Of a stretch of 64,000 nucleotides of DNA, positions 43,060 to 52,208 are shown piece after piece; position 1 is the stretch's first letter; each line of letters starts with the position of its first letter. The stretch is from JBLEFH01 sp047345645 (GTDB lineage Bacteria; Pseudomonadota; Alphaproteobacteria; Rhodobacterales; Rhodobacteraceae): NCBI GenBank assembly GCA_047345645.1, contig JBLEFH010000002.1. One strand, 5' to 3'. The notes under the pieces were generated by a model. That model did no database searches. It was given only the letters and a program-made list of their open reading frames with translations, and was not told where the DNA came from. A program made the position numbers and the translations under genes.

Positions 43060-44100
43060 TCAGCTATCGTAATCAATCGCGTGGGCAAGCTGCTTTTCAT
43101 ATTCGAGCGCCTTGCCCGTGCCGAGGGCGACGCAATGCAGCGGCTCATCGGCGACCGAGATTGCAAGGCCCGTCTGCTCGCGCAGCGCCACGTCGAGATC
43201 GCCCAGAAGCGCGCCGCCGCCGGTCAGCATCACGCCGCGGTCCACGATGTCAGCGGCCAGATCCGGCGGGGTCGATTCCAGCGCGGTCATCACGGCTTCG
43301 CAAATCTGCTGCACCGGCTCGGCCAGCGCTTCGGCGACCTGCGCCTGCGTGATTTCCATTTCCTTCGGCACCCCGTTCAGAAGATCGCGCCCACGCACGA
43401 GGATCGACTTGCCGCGCCCCGAATCGGGCATCCGCGCGGTGCCGATCTCGGTCTTGATCCGCTCAGCCGTCGCATCGCCGACGAGGATGTTATGCTGGCG
43501 GCGCAGGTAGGAGATGATCGCTTCATCCATCCGGTCGCCGCCCACACGGATCGAGCGCGCGTAAACAATATCGCCAAGGGAGAGAACAGCCACCTCGGTC
43601 GTCCCGCCGCCGATATCGACCACCATGGAACCGGTCGGGTCCGCAATCGGGATGCCCGCGCCAATCGCGGCGGCAATCGGTTCGGAAATGAGGCCCGCCT
43701 TGCGCGCGCCAGCCGAGAGAACCGACTGACGGATCGCGCGTTTTTCCACCGGAGTCGCGCCATAAGGCACGCAGACGATGACCTTGGGCCGTGTGAAATT
43801 CCCGCGTTTCTGCGCCCGGCGCATGAAATCCTTGATCATTTCCTCGGCCACATCGAAATCCGCGATCACGCCGTCACGCATCGGGCGGATGGCCTGAATG
43901 GAGCCGGGGGTGCGGCCGAGCATCAGCTTGGCGTCCTCACCAATCGCGCGGACCTGCTTTTTGCCCTCGCTCAGATTATAGGCCACCACGGAGGGCTCGT
44001 TGAGGACAATCCCCTTGCCCTTGATATAGACCAGCGTGTTCGCCGTCCCGAGATCAATTGCCATATCTGCGGAGAACAGCCCCGCCAAAGCACCCAGCAT
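43060..44100 (-). CDS. mreB: rod-shape-determining protein MreB
   Basis: A 346-residue actin-like ATPase, normal length. Nucleotide-binding motifs are present: phosphate 1 MAIDLGTANTLVY, MVVDIGGGTTEVAVLSLGDIV (phosphate 2) and MLTGGGALLGDLD (adenosine). It forms filaments that steer side-wall synthesis. First gene of the mreBCD-mrdA-rodA operon. Confidence 0.98.
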   Translation of the reverse strand: MLGALAGLFSADMAIDLGTANTLVYIKGKGIVLNEPSVVAYNLSEGKKQVRAIGEDAKLMLGRTPGSIQAIRPMRDGVIADFDVAEEMIKDFMRRAQKRGNFTRPKVIVCVPYGATPVEKRAIRQSVLSAGARKAGLISEPIAAAIGAGIPIADPTGSMVVDIGGGTTEVAVLSLGDIVYARSIRVGGDRMDEAIISYLRRQHNILVGDATAERIKTEIGTARMPDSGRGKSILVRGRDLLNGVPKEMEITQAQVAEALAEPVQQICEAVMTALESTPPDLAADIVDRGVMLTGGGALLGDLDVALREQTGLAISVADEPLHCVALGTGKALEYEKQLAHAIDYDS

Positions 44101-44275
44101 ATGCTCAAACCTCTAAAATTGCGGGGCAGCCGCCCCTTTTTCTTACCGCGCTTTATAGGTGTTTGCCCGGTCGAGGGTAAAGAGAGGATTAACCTAACTT
44201 ACCGCGACGCGATTTTTTCGTCTCATAGAGCGAATTTGGCGCGCGAGCTTGAGGTCCCGCGCGCCGGATTTGGTA

Positions 44276-45826
44276 TCAGGGTGCGACCGAATCGTGCATC
44301 GCATGGGTGCGCGGCTCGGCCCGCAGCGCCAGTTTGTTGAGCGCGGAGACATAGGCCTTGGCCGACGCCACCACCGTATCCGTATCCGCCGCCGAGCCGG
44401 TGACGACGATGCCGTCCCGCTCCAGCCGCACCGACACGGTGGCTTGCGCATCGGTGCCTTCGGTCACGGCATCCACCTGATAGATCTGCAAATGCGGGTC
44501 CTCCCCGGTGATCTCCTTGATCGCGGTAAAGACCGCATCGACGGGGCCGTCGCCGGTGGTTTCCGCGCGCTTCTCCTCGCCGTCGATCACCAGCGTCAGA
44601 TCCGCGGTTTGCGGGCCGTCCGTGCCGCAGACGACCTTGAGATGTTTCACCGAAATCTTGTCGCCGCCGCCAACCGCGTCCATGGCGAGGGCGATAATAT
44701 CCTCATCATAGACCTCTTTCTTGCGGTCCGCCAAATCCTTGAAACGCACGAAGAGATCGCCGAGTTGGTTCTCGCCCACCTCAAAGCCCAGATCCTTCAG
44801 CTTGGCGCGGAGCGCGGCGCGGCCCGAATGTTTGCCCATGACTATGTTGGTTTTACCGAGGCCGATGTCCTCGGGGCGCATGATTTCGAAGGTGCCTGCA
44901 TGTTTCAGCATCCCGTCCTGATGGATGCCGCTTTCATGGGCAAAGGCGTTCTTGCCGACAATGGCCTTGTTATACTGCACCGGGAAGCCCGCCGCGGCTG
45001 CGACGAGGCGGCTCGCCCCCATCAGTTTGGTGGTGTCGATGCTGGTGTTGAAGGGCATGATGTCATTGCGCACCTTGAGCGCCATCACGATCTCTTCCAG
45101 CGCCGTGTTGCCCGCGCGCTCGCCGATGCCGTTGATGGTGCATTCCACCTGACGCGCCCCGGCTTCCACCGCCGCCAGCGTGTTGGCGGTCGCAAGGCCC
45201 AGATCGTTGTGGCAATGGGTGGAGATGATGCAGTCGTCGATCCCTTCCACATTCCTGCGAATGAGGCGGATCAGCTCGGCGCTCTCGCCGGGGGCGGTGT
45301 AGCCGACCGTATCGGGAATGTTGATCGTCGTCGCGCCCGCTTTCACCGCCACTTCAATGGCTTGGAACAGGAAATCATGCTCCGTGCGGGTCGCGTCCAT
45401 GGGCGACCACTGGATGTTGTCGCAAAGATTGCGCGCGTGGGTTACGGTCTCGTGGATCTTGTCCAGCACCTGCGCCTTGTCCATCGCAAGCTGATGCTCG
45501 CGGTGCAGGGGCGAGGTGCCGATAAAGGTGTGAATACGCGGGCGTTTCGCCTCCCGCACGGCTTCCCAGCAGCGGTCGATATCGCCGAGGCTCGCCCGCG
45601 CCAGACCGCAAATCACCGAATTCGGCGCGACCTTGGCGATCTCGCGAACCGCCTCAAAATCGCCCTGGCTGGCAATCGGAAAGCCCGCCTCGATGATGTC
45701 CACGCCCATAGCGTCGAGATGGGCGGCGATGTCGAGTTTTTCCTTGAGCGACATGGTCGCACCGGGCGACTGCTCGCCGTCCCGCAAAGTGGTATCGAAA
45801 ATATAAATGCGGTTGCTGTCCGTCAT
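44276..45826 (-). CDS. leuA: 2-isopropylmalate synthase
   Basis: A 516-residue LeuA of the long, feedback-regulated type. The DRE-TIM metallolyase signature TTLRDGEQSPGATMS is at residues about 10-24, the zinc-binding HCHNDLGLATANTLAAVEAGARQVECTINGIGERAGN lies in the middle, and the C-terminal regulatory domain (about 390-500, KHLKVVCGTDGPQTADLTL) is complete. It condenses acetyl-CoA with 2-oxoisovalerate, the first step of leucine synthesis. A leucine-rich leader peptide and a strong hairpin lie upstream, pointing to attenuation. Confidence 0.97.
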   Translation of the reverse strand: MTDSNRIYIFDTTLRDGEQSPGATMSLKEKLDIAAHLDAMGVDIIEAGFPIASQGDFEAVREIAKVAPNSVICGLARASLGDIDRCWEAVREAKRPRIHTFIGTSPLHREHQLAMDKAQVLDKIHETVTHARNLCDNIQWSPMDATRTEHDFLFQAIEVAVKAGATTINIPDTVGYTAPGESAELIRLIRRNVEGIDDCIISTHCHNDLGLATANTLAAVEAGARQVECTINGIGERAGNTALEEIVMALKVRNDIMPFNTSIDTTKLMGASRLVAAAAGFPVQYNKAIVGKNAFAHESGIHQDGMLKHAGTFEIMRPEDIGLGKTNIVMGKHSGRAALRAKLKDLGFEVGENQLGDLFVRFKDLADRKKEVYDEDIIALAMDAVGGGDKISVKHLKVVCGTDGPQTADLTLVIDGEEKRAETTGDGPVDAVFTAIKEITGEDPHLQIYQVDAVTEGTDAQATVSVRLERDGIVVTGSAADTDTVVASAKAYVSALNKLALRAEPRTHAMHDSVAP

Positions 45827-45880
45827 TTCTCAGCTCCGTGGCTCTGTCTTGTCTGTCATGAAGGGCGCGATGATCTGTCT

Positions 45881-45919
45881 CCCTTGAGCGCAAGCGCCAA
45901 GAACCGGCGCGCTCAAGGG
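45881..45919 (-). promoter_or_regulatory. leuA leader hairpin (attenuator)
   Basis: Perfect 11-bp inverted repeat CCCTTGAGCGC / GCGCTCAAGGG enclosing a second small stem GCGCC/GGCGC. It overlaps the stop codon of the leader peptide. No U-run follows, so it may act on Rho or on translation rather than as a classic intrinsic terminator. Confidence 0.6.
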
Positions 45920-45960
45920 CCGGTAAGCAGAAGAAGGAACTGAGCCGTCATCATCGTCAT
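45913..45960 (-). CDS. leuL: leucine leader peptide of leuA
   Basis: A 15-codon frame reading MTMMTAQFLLLLTGP then stop, 87 bases upstream of leuA. Four consecutive leucine codons, a short length and a hairpin overlapping the stop are the hallmarks of an amino-acid attenuation leader: ribosomes would stall when charged leucyl-tRNA is scarce and change folding of the leader. The ribosome site is weak (GAGTGG), and any of three closely spaced in-frame ATGs could be the start. Confidence 0.72.
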   Translation of the reverse strand: MTMMTAQFLLLLTGP

Positions 45961-45998
45961 GGCCGCCACTCTAGCGCCGGTTTTTGCGAGAACAAGCC

Positions 45999-47372
45999 TT
46001 AATTCTCCGCTGCGTCATTGTTTTGCGGCGTCTCCGGGGCAGGGCGGTCGATGAGGCCGTCGCGCCACGTGCCGTCATAGTTTTCGCCCTCGGGAGTGGT
46101 CAGCACACCTTGGCCGTGGCGTTTGCCGCGCCGAAAGCCGCCGACATAGTGATCGCCATTCGGGTAGCGCAGATCGCCTTGGCCGTGGAAGAGCCCGTCC
46201 CGCCACTCGCCGCTATAGCGGGTGCCGTCGGGGCGGGTGAGGGTACCGGTGCCGCTCCGCTGGTTGTCCGCGAAACTGCCGCGATAGACGGAGCCATCGG
46301 GCAGGGTCTCGACCGCCTCGCCCTCCCGCGCGCCATTCGACCAGCCGCCTTCATAAACGGTGCCGTCCGCGCTGACCCGGCGGCCCGGCCCGTTCGGGAT
46401 GCCGTTTGAGAAAACCCCCTGATGCTCCCTCGCACGCAGGGGGCCGGTGAGATCCGCGTCCCGCTCCACCGGGATGTAGGCGGTGCCTTCACCCTCAGGC
46501 ACACCGTCCACCACCGCGCCGACATAGAGATCGCCGCCCACGCCGCGCAGCCGGCCCGTCCCGGTCATGCGCCCTTCGCTCCACGTCCCGGCATAGGCGG
46601 AGCCATCGGCGCGGGTCAGCGTGCCTTCCCCATGTTCGAGATCGGCGCGATACGCCCCGGCATAACGGTCGCCATTCGGCCAGACCATCACGCCTTGCCC
46701 GTGCCGCAAGCCATCAACCAACGCGCCGCGATATTCCGCGCCATCGCTACCGGTCAAAATCCCGTCGCCGGTGATGCGGCCCTCGGCCCAGTCCCCGCGA
46801 TAGCTCGACCCGTCCGGGCGGACGAGCGTGCCGGTGCCATGCCGCAACCCCGCCTGCATCCCGCCCTCATAACGTGTGCCGTCGGGTAGGATCTCGATGA
46901 TATGGCCGCCCGGCACGCCGTCCACAAACTCGCCTTCGATCCGCCCGCCGCCGGGCCGGATCAAGACGCCATGGCCGTGATATTTGCCGTCCCGAAACCC
47001 GCCCTCAAAGACCGTGCCGTCATTGAGGACCGTGCGGCCCGTGCCGGTGCGCACGCCCATCTGAAAGCCGCCCTCATAGAACCCGCCATCGGCCCAGATG
47101 ATCTTGCCCTCTCCATCCGGCTCGCCGCGGGTGAACTGGCCCTCATAGACCGCGCCCGAAGGAAACACCGCACGGCCCCGGCCCGTCATTTCGCCATTCA
47201 CCCAGGTGCCGCGATAGAGAAAACCGTCTCGCGTCTCCAACTGCCCGTCGCCATGCGGCAGGCCTTCGGCAAATTCACCGCGATAGACCGAGCCGTTCTC
47301 ATAGGTCTTGCTCTGCTGCTGCGCGAGGGCGGCGGCAGGGAGGGCAAGCAGAAAGGCGAAGGCGAGGCGCAT
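45999..47372 (-). CDS. secreted MORN-repeat protein
   Basis: A 457-residue protein with a signal peptide (MRLAFAFLLALPAAALAQ, cleavage near residue 18). Almost all the rest is about 18 MORN repeats of roughly 23 residues, each with a core like YxGxFxDGxxxGxG. It ends in a short Pro/Asn/Glu tail. There is no enzymatic domain, unlike many MORN proteins that carry a kinase or SET domain. MORN arrays make elongated beta sheets that bind lipid or protein; the envelope partner is unknown. It is divergent from nadE. Confidence 0.88.
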   Translation of the reverse strand: MRLAFAFLLALPAAALAQQQSKTYENGSVYRGEFAEGLPHGDGQLETRDGFLYRGTWVNGEMTGRGRAVFPSGAVYEGQFTRGEPDGEGKIIWADGGFYEGGFQMGVRTGTGRTVLNDGTVFEGGFRDGKYHGHGVLIRPGGGRIEGEFVDGVPGGHIIEILPDGTRYEGGMQAGLRHGTGTLVRPDGSSYRGDWAEGRITGDGILTGSDGAEYRGALVDGLRHGQGVMVWPNGDRYAGAYRADLEHGEGTLTRADGSAYAGTWSEGRMTGTGRLRGVGGDLYVGAVVDGVPEGEGTAYIPVERDADLTGPLRAREHQGVFSNGIPNGPGRRVSADGTVYEGGWSNGAREGEAVETLPDGSVYRGSFADNQRSGTGTLTRPDGTRYSGEWRDGLFHGQGDLRYPNGDHYVGGFRRGKRHGQGVLTTPEGENYDGTWRDGLIDRPAPETPQNNDAAEN

Positions 47373-47531
47373 GAAGGCAGTCAGGAAAGCTCGATTGTTC
47401 TGCCCACAGCTTTAGGGCTGCGCGGCGCGGCCCGCAAGGCTTGAGGGGTTAAGCAAAAGTCAACGCAGCGGCGCTTGTGGCGGCGGTCCGGGCGGGCTAG
47501 GACAAATGCGAGACGAGAAAAGGGGAACGCC

Positions 47532-49190
47532 ATGGCCGAGAGCCTCAAGATCACCATCGCGCAACTAAACGCCACGGTTGGCGATTTGGATGGCAACTGC
47601 GCCAAGGCCGTGGAAGCGTGGGAGGCGGCGAAAGCGGCGGACTCAGACATGGTCGCGCTGCCCGAAATGTTCGTGACCGGCTATCAGACGCAGGATCTCA
47701 TCCTGAAACCCGCCTTCTACAACGACGCGGAATCGCGGATCGAGACGCTGGCGAAAGACTGCGCGGACGGTCCCGCCATGGCCATCGGCGCGCCCCATGC
47801 GGAGGGCGACGCGCTTTATAACGCCTATTTCATCCTCGAAGGCGGCGCGGTGAAACATATCCTGAAAAAGCAGGAATTGCCCAATGCCGCCGTGTTCGAC
47901 GAGGTGCGGCTCTTCACCCCCGCCGAACCGCAAGAGCCGTTCGAATTCAAGGGCTTTCGCATCGGTGCGCCGATCTGCGAGGACATTTGGCATGAACGCG
48001 TCCCGGCGGATCTCGCCGCCAAGGGCGCGGAGTTTTTCCTCGTCCCCAATGGCTCGCCCTATCACGTCGACAAGATGGACCTGCGCTACCGCGTCGTGCG
48101 CCAGCATGAGGACAAACTTGGCGTGCCGATGGTCTATATCAACCTCGTCGGCGGGCAGGACGATCAGGTCTTTGACGGCGGCTCTTTCGTGATCGGCGGC
48201 AAAGGCACGCTCAGGATGCAGATGGTCCAGTTCGAGGAACAGATCAGTGAGGTCACGCTGACCCGCAAGGACGGCAAAGTGCAGGTGGAGCAGGGCGAGG
48301 TCGTCGATCTCGGCCCGTCGCTGGAGCAGGATTATCACGCCATGGTCAAGGGCTTGCGCGATTATCTTGGCAAAACCGGCTTCAAGAAAGTGCTGCTTGG
48401 CCTCTCGGGCGGGGTGGACTCCGCCATCGTCGCCGCCATCGCGAGCGATGCGATCGGGCCGCAGAATGTCCGCACGGTGATGATGCCCTCGGAATACACG
48501 TCCGAACACTCGCTGGAAGATGCCGCCGCGGTGGCAGACCATCTCGGCACGCGGCTCGACACGATCAACATTGAGGCGGGCCGTCAGGCGATCATGGGCT
48601 CGCTCGCCCCGCTCTTTGAAGGCACCAAACCGGACGTGACTGAGGAAAACATCCAGTCCCGTCTGCGCGGCCTCTATCTCATGGCGCTGTCGAACAAATT
48701 CGGGGAAATGCTGCTGACCACGGGCAACAAATCCGAAGTCGCGGTCGGCTATGCCACCATTTATGGCGACATGGCGGGCGGCTATAACCCGCTGAAGGAT
48801 ATGTATAAAAGCCGCGTGTTCAAATCCTGTCACTGGCGCAACGAGAACCACCGCGACTGGATGATGGGGCCGGAGGGTCGCGTGATCCCCGAGCGGGTCA
48901 TCACCAAGCCGCCCTCGGCGGAGCTGCGCGAAGACCAGAAGGATGAGGACAGCCTGCCGCCCTATGAGGATCTCGACCAGATCTTGCACGGGCTGGTGGA
49001 GGCGGATCTCTCCGTCGCTGAAATTGTCGCGCAGGGTTTCGAGCGCGAGACGGTCAAGAAGGTGGAGCGGCTGCTCTATCTCTCGGAATACAAACGCTTT
49101 CAGGCCGCGCCCGGCCCGCGCCTGACGCCGAAAAGTTTCTGGATGGACCGCCGCTATCCGATCATCATGAAATGGCGCGACAACAGTTAA
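47532..49190 (+). CDS. nadE: glutamine-dependent NAD+ synthetase
   Basis: A 552-residue two-domain enzyme. The N-terminal nitrilase-type glutaminase (1-260) shows the Glu-Lys-Cys triad: Glu45 in LPEMF, Lys113 in LKKQELPN, Cys149 in GAPICEDIW. The C-terminal ATP-pyrophosphatase domain has the P-loop LSGGVDSA (about 293-300) and TTGNKSEVAVGYATIYGDMAGGYNPLKD. It makes NAD+ from deamido-NAD+. The start at 47532 was chosen for AGGGGA just upstream; an in-frame extension of 19 codons lacks conservation. Confidence 0.96.
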   Translation: MAESLKITIAQLNATVGDLDGNCAKAVEAWEAAKAADSDMVALPEMFVTGYQTQDLILKPAFYNDAESRIETLAKDCADGPAMAIGAPHAEGDALYNAYFILEGGAVKHILKKQELPNAAVFDEVRLFTPAEPQEPFEFKGFRIGAPICEDIWHERVPADLAAKGAEFFLVPNGSPYHVDKMDLRYRVVRQHEDKLGVPMVYINLVGGQDDQVFDGGSFVIGGKGTLRMQMVQFEEQISEVTLTRKDGKVQVEQGEVVDLGPSLEQDYHAMVKGLRDYLGKTGFKKVLLGLSGGVDSAIVAAIASDAIGPQNVRTVMMPSEYTSEHSLEDAAAVADHLGTRLDTINIEAGRQAIMGSLAPLFEGTKPDVTEENIQSRLRGLYLMALSNKFGEMLLTTGNKSEVAVGYATIYGDMAGGYNPLKDMYKSRVFKSCHWRNENHRDWMMGPEGRVIPERVITKPPSAELREDQKDEDSLPPYEDLDQILHGLVEADLSVAEIVAQGFERETVKKVERLLYLSEYKRFQAAPGPRLTPKSFWMDRRYPIIMKWRDNS

Positions 49191-49278
49191 AACGCCCTTC
49201 ACCAGCGGCGCGGACAGCCTCGCGCCGCTGGACAAAGCTGCCATTTGGGGCGAGAAGGCCGGGAAGCAGGAGAGACTT

Positions 49279-50604
49279 ATGACCACGACCCGTTTTGCGC
49301 CGTCCCCGACCGGCTATATCCATATCGGCAATCTGCGCACCGCGCTGTTCAACTGGCTTATCGCCCGCAAAAGCGGCGGCCAGTTCATTCTGCGGCTCGA
49401 CGATACGGACCCGGAGCGCTCCAAGCAGGAATATGCGGACGCGATTCAGGAGGATCTGGAATGGCTGGGCCTCCATTGGGACCGGATCGAGAAGCAGTCC
49501 GACCGGTTCGACCGCTATAACGAGGCGGCGGATGAGCTGCGCGAGAAGGGCCGGTTCTACGAGGCGTTCGAGACGCCGACCGAGCTCGACCTCAAGCGCA
49601 AGAAGCAGCTCAATATGGGTAAGCCGCCGGTCTATGACCGGGCCGCGCTGAACCTTTCCGACGATGAAAAAGACAAGCTGCGCGCGGAGCGGGGCGGGCA
49701 TTGGCGCTTCCTGCTCGATCAGGAGCGGATCGAATGGGAGGACGGCATTCTCGGCCCGATCTCGATTGATGCGGCCTCGGTCTCCGACCCGGTGCTGATC
49801 CGCGCCGATGGCCAGCTTCTCTACACGCTGGCCTCCGTGGTGGACGATATGGATATGGGTATCACCCATGTCGTGCGCGGCTCGGACCATGTGACCAATA
49901 CCGGCACGCAAATTCAGATCATCCGCGCCCTTGGCGGCGAGCCGCCCGCTTTTGCGCATCACTCGCTGCTGACCGGCCCGCAGGGCGAGGCGCTGTCGAA
50001 ACGTCTTGGGACATTGAGCCTGCGTGATCTGCGTGAGGCGGGGATCGAGCCGATGGCGCTCCTCTCGCTTATGGCGCGGCTCGGGTCGAGTGATCCGGTG
50101 GAATTGCGCAGCACCCATCAGGAACTGATCGACGGGTTCGACCTCTCGAAATTTGGCTCCGCGCCAACGAAATTTGACAGCGAAGATCTGAAACCACTGA
50201 CTGCCCGAGTCATCGCCGCACAGGATTACGACGCGATGGCGGAGGAAATCCGCGCCATCGGTGTACCCGATGAGATCGCGCCGCAATTCTGGGCCGTGGC
50301 TCGCGAGAACCTGAATAAACGCAGCGATATCAAAGGCTGGTGGGACCTTTGCCGCGACGGTGCGGAACCGCTGGTCGCCGATGAGGACAAGGAAATGGTC
50401 GCGACCGCCTTTTCCATGCTGCCGCCGCGTCCTTGGGATGAGACGACCTGGGGCGGTTGGACCAAAGCGGTTGGCGCTGAGACGGGCCGCAAGGGCAAGG
50501 GCCTCTTCATGCCGCTGCGCAAGGCGCTGACCGGGATGGAGCGCGGTCCGGATATGGGGGCGCTCATGCCGCTTCTGCAAAAGGTCGGGCCGGAGCGGGC
50601 GTAA
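49279..50604 (+). CDS. gltX: glutamate--tRNA ligase
   Basis: A 441-residue class I aminoacyl-tRNA synthetase. It has the HIGH-type motif HIGN in FAPSPTGYIHIGNLRTALFNWL, LRLDDTDPERS, a KMSKS-type LSKRLG, and a helical anticodon-binding end. It is somewhat shorter than the average GluRS, and many alphaproteobacteria carry two gltX genes; which of the two this is cannot be told. GCAGGAGA precedes the ATG. Convergent with the next gene, three bases apart. Confidence 0.95.
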   Translation: MTTTRFAPSPTGYIHIGNLRTALFNWLIARKSGGQFILRLDDTDPERSKQEYADAIQEDLEWLGLHWDRIEKQSDRFDRYNEAADELREKGRFYEAFETPTELDLKRKKQLNMGKPPVYDRAALNLSDDEKDKLRAERGGHWRFLLDQERIEWEDGILGPISIDAASVSDPVLIRADGQLLYTLASVVDDMDMGITHVVRGSDHVTNTGTQIQIIRALGGEPPAFAHHSLLTGPQGEALSKRLGTLSLRDLREAGIEPMALLSLMARLGSSDPVELRSTHQELIDGFDLSKFGSAPTKFDSEDLKPLTARVIAAQDYDAMAEEIRAIGVPDEIAPQFWAVARENLNKRSDIKGWWDLCRDGAEPLVADEDKEMVATAFSMLPPRPWDETTWGGWTKAVGAETGRKGKGLFMPLRKALTGMERGPDMGALMPLLQKVGPERA

Positions 50605-50607
50605 GCC

Positions 50608-51105
50608 TCAGGGCTGCCAGTATTTCGGCTCCATACACGGCGCGGGCAGGGTGAGGGTGCCGCTGCCCGGCGTCGCCCCCGGTGCCATCCGCGATTGCCA
50701 GGCGCCGCGCCATTCGTCCGGCAGAGGGTAGGGCGGCGCAATGCCGGTCTCGGCAGAAAACCCATGCCGCCCGTAATAGGCCGGATCACCCAGCACGAGA
50801 ATCTGCGTGATGCCCTCGCCGAAAAGCCAGGTCGCGCCCTCCGCCATGAGCCGCTTGCCCCAGCCCTGACGCTGCGCATCCGGCGCAACGGCCAGCGGGC
50901 CGAGCAGGGCCGGGCGCGCATCCGTCGCGCTGCCTTTGCTGTAGAGCGCATGGCCGATCAACCCGTCCTCATCCGCCACCAGCGACACCGTTTGCGGCTC
51001 TTTCAACAGCGCCGTGACGAGCGGCCAGAGCGACTCCTCGGGGAAGGCGACCGCATAGAGCCGCTCCAGCGCGGCGAGGTCGGTGTCAGTCGAGAGGCGG
51101 ATCAT
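50608..51105 (-). CDS. GNAT family N-acetyltransferase
   Basis: A 165-residue acetyltransferase of the YhbS kind. Acetyl-CoA loop LAVAPDAQRQGWGKRLMAEG (V-x-x-x-x-Q-x-x-G-x-G/A) and the following VLGDPAYYGRHGFSAE are the recognisable parts. The substrate is unknown. Its ATG overlaps the ada stop (ATGA), so it may belong with the alkylation response. Confidence 0.88.
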   Translation of the reverse strand: MIRLSTDTDLAALERLYAVAFPEESLWPLVTALLKEPQTVSLVADEDGLIGHALYSKGSATDARPALLGPLAVAPDAQRQGWGKRLMAEGATWLFGEGITQILVLGDPAYYGRHGFSAETGIAPPYPLPDEWRGAWQSRMAPGATPGSGTLTLPAPCMEPKYWQP

Positions 51106-52169
51106 AGCAGGCGAGGCTCCTTCGGCGCGGGCGCATGGCGGCGCTCATGTTCGATAAGCCATTGTTTACGCCAAATCTTGCCGCCATATCCAGTCAAACT
51201 GCCATCGCCGCCAATCACGCGGTGACAGGGGATGATGAGCGCAAGCTGGTTCGCCCCATTGGCCCGCGCCACCGCCCGCGCGCCGGTCTGGTCGAGGGCT
51301 TTTGCAATCTCGCCATAGCTGCGGGTCTCGCCGGACGGGATCTCGCGCAGCGCGGCCCAGACGGAGCGGGTATAGGCCGAGCCATGTTCCGCAAACGCGA
51401 CCGTCCATGGATCGGGCGCGCCGTTGAAATAAGCGCGCAGGTTGGCCGCGATCTCTTCGGTCACATCGGTGCGGCCATGGGCGATCAGAAACCCTTTCTT
51501 TTGCAGGGCCTTCAACTCGGTCGGCAGGGCGATCCGGTCGTGAAATTCCAGCAGATGCAGGCGCGTCTCATCGGCCACCGCCATCATCGGGCCGAGCGGC
51601 GTTTCCAGCCAGTCCGCCCTGAGCGTCTCGCCTTGCGCCTTGGCGGGGGCTTGCCCGGTCAGCCGCGTGAACGCATCGCGGAACCCGCTGGCTGAGCCGA
51701 AGCCCGCATCAAGCTGCGCCTCGATCATCGCCTCGCCGCTCGCCAGCCGGTCCTGCGCCCGGCCAACCCGCTGCGCGCGGATGGTTTGTTGAAAGGTCTG
51801 CCCATAATGGCGCTTGAACTTGCGGCGCACGGTCGCCGGATCATAGCCCTGTGCGATCAACGCCGCATCAGACCAATCGCCTTCCGGGTCCGCCGCAAAG
51901 CGCTCCAGAAGATGCGGGATCAGGCTGTCGATCTCGCCCGTCGGCGCGTCCGGCTTGCAGCGCTTGCAGGGGCGCAACCCGGCCTCGCGCGCCTCGGCAG
52001 GCGTGGTGTAAAAGCTGATATTCTCCCGCTTGGGTTTGCGCGCCGCGCAGGTCAGGCGGCAATAAATCCCGGTCGTGTGCACGCCGACAAAGGCAAAGCC
52101 ATCATAGGCCGGATCGCGGGCGAGAAGGGCGGTGTAGAGCGTGTCATTATCATACATGAGACTCACCAT
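51102..52169 (-). CDS. ada: bifunctional DNA methyl-acceptor / regulator Ada
   Basis: A 355-residue protein with full Ada architecture. The N-terminal zinc domain has four Cys (37, 41, 68, 71; TTGIYCRLTC and RPCKRCKPD), of which Cys37 is the phosphotriester methyl acceptor. A middle AraC-type helix-turn-helix (about 90-180, DAGFGSASGFRDAFTRLTGQAPA) follows. The C-terminal O6-methylguanine transferase has the acceptor Cys315 in IIPCHRVIGGDGSLTGYGG. Methylation of the N-domain turns it into an activator of repair genes. An alternative start four codons downstream (MYDND) is possible. Confidence 0.95.
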   Translation of the reverse strand: MVSLMYDNDTLYTALLARDPAYDGFAFVGVHTTGIYCRLTCAARKPKRENISFYTTPAEAREAGLRPCKRCKPDAPTGEIDSLIPHLLERFAADPEGDWSDAALIAQGYDPATVRRKFKRHYGQTFQQTIRAQRVGRAQDRLASGEAMIEAQLDAGFGSASGFRDAFTRLTGQAPAKAQGETLRADWLETPLGPMMAVADETRLHLLEFHDRIALPTELKALQKKGFLIAHGRTDVTEEIAANLRAYFNGAPDPWTVAFAEHGSAYTRSVWAALREIPSGETRSYGEIAKALDQTGARAVARANGANQLALIIPCHRVIGGDGSLTGYGGKIWRKQWLIEHERRHAPAPKEPRLL

Positions 52170-52208
52170 AGGGCTGTCCTTACGCGCCCGCGCACGAAAA
52201 ATGGACGC

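Noticed and set aside
44222..44275. GGCGCGCG/CGCGCGCC hairpin as leuA terminator
   Set aside because: No U-run follows and such words are common at this GC content.
45999..47372. Regular repeats resembling a CRISPR array
   Set aside because: The repeats are degenerate, about 69 bases long and in frame; they encode MORN units. No CRISPR array or cas gene is in the window.
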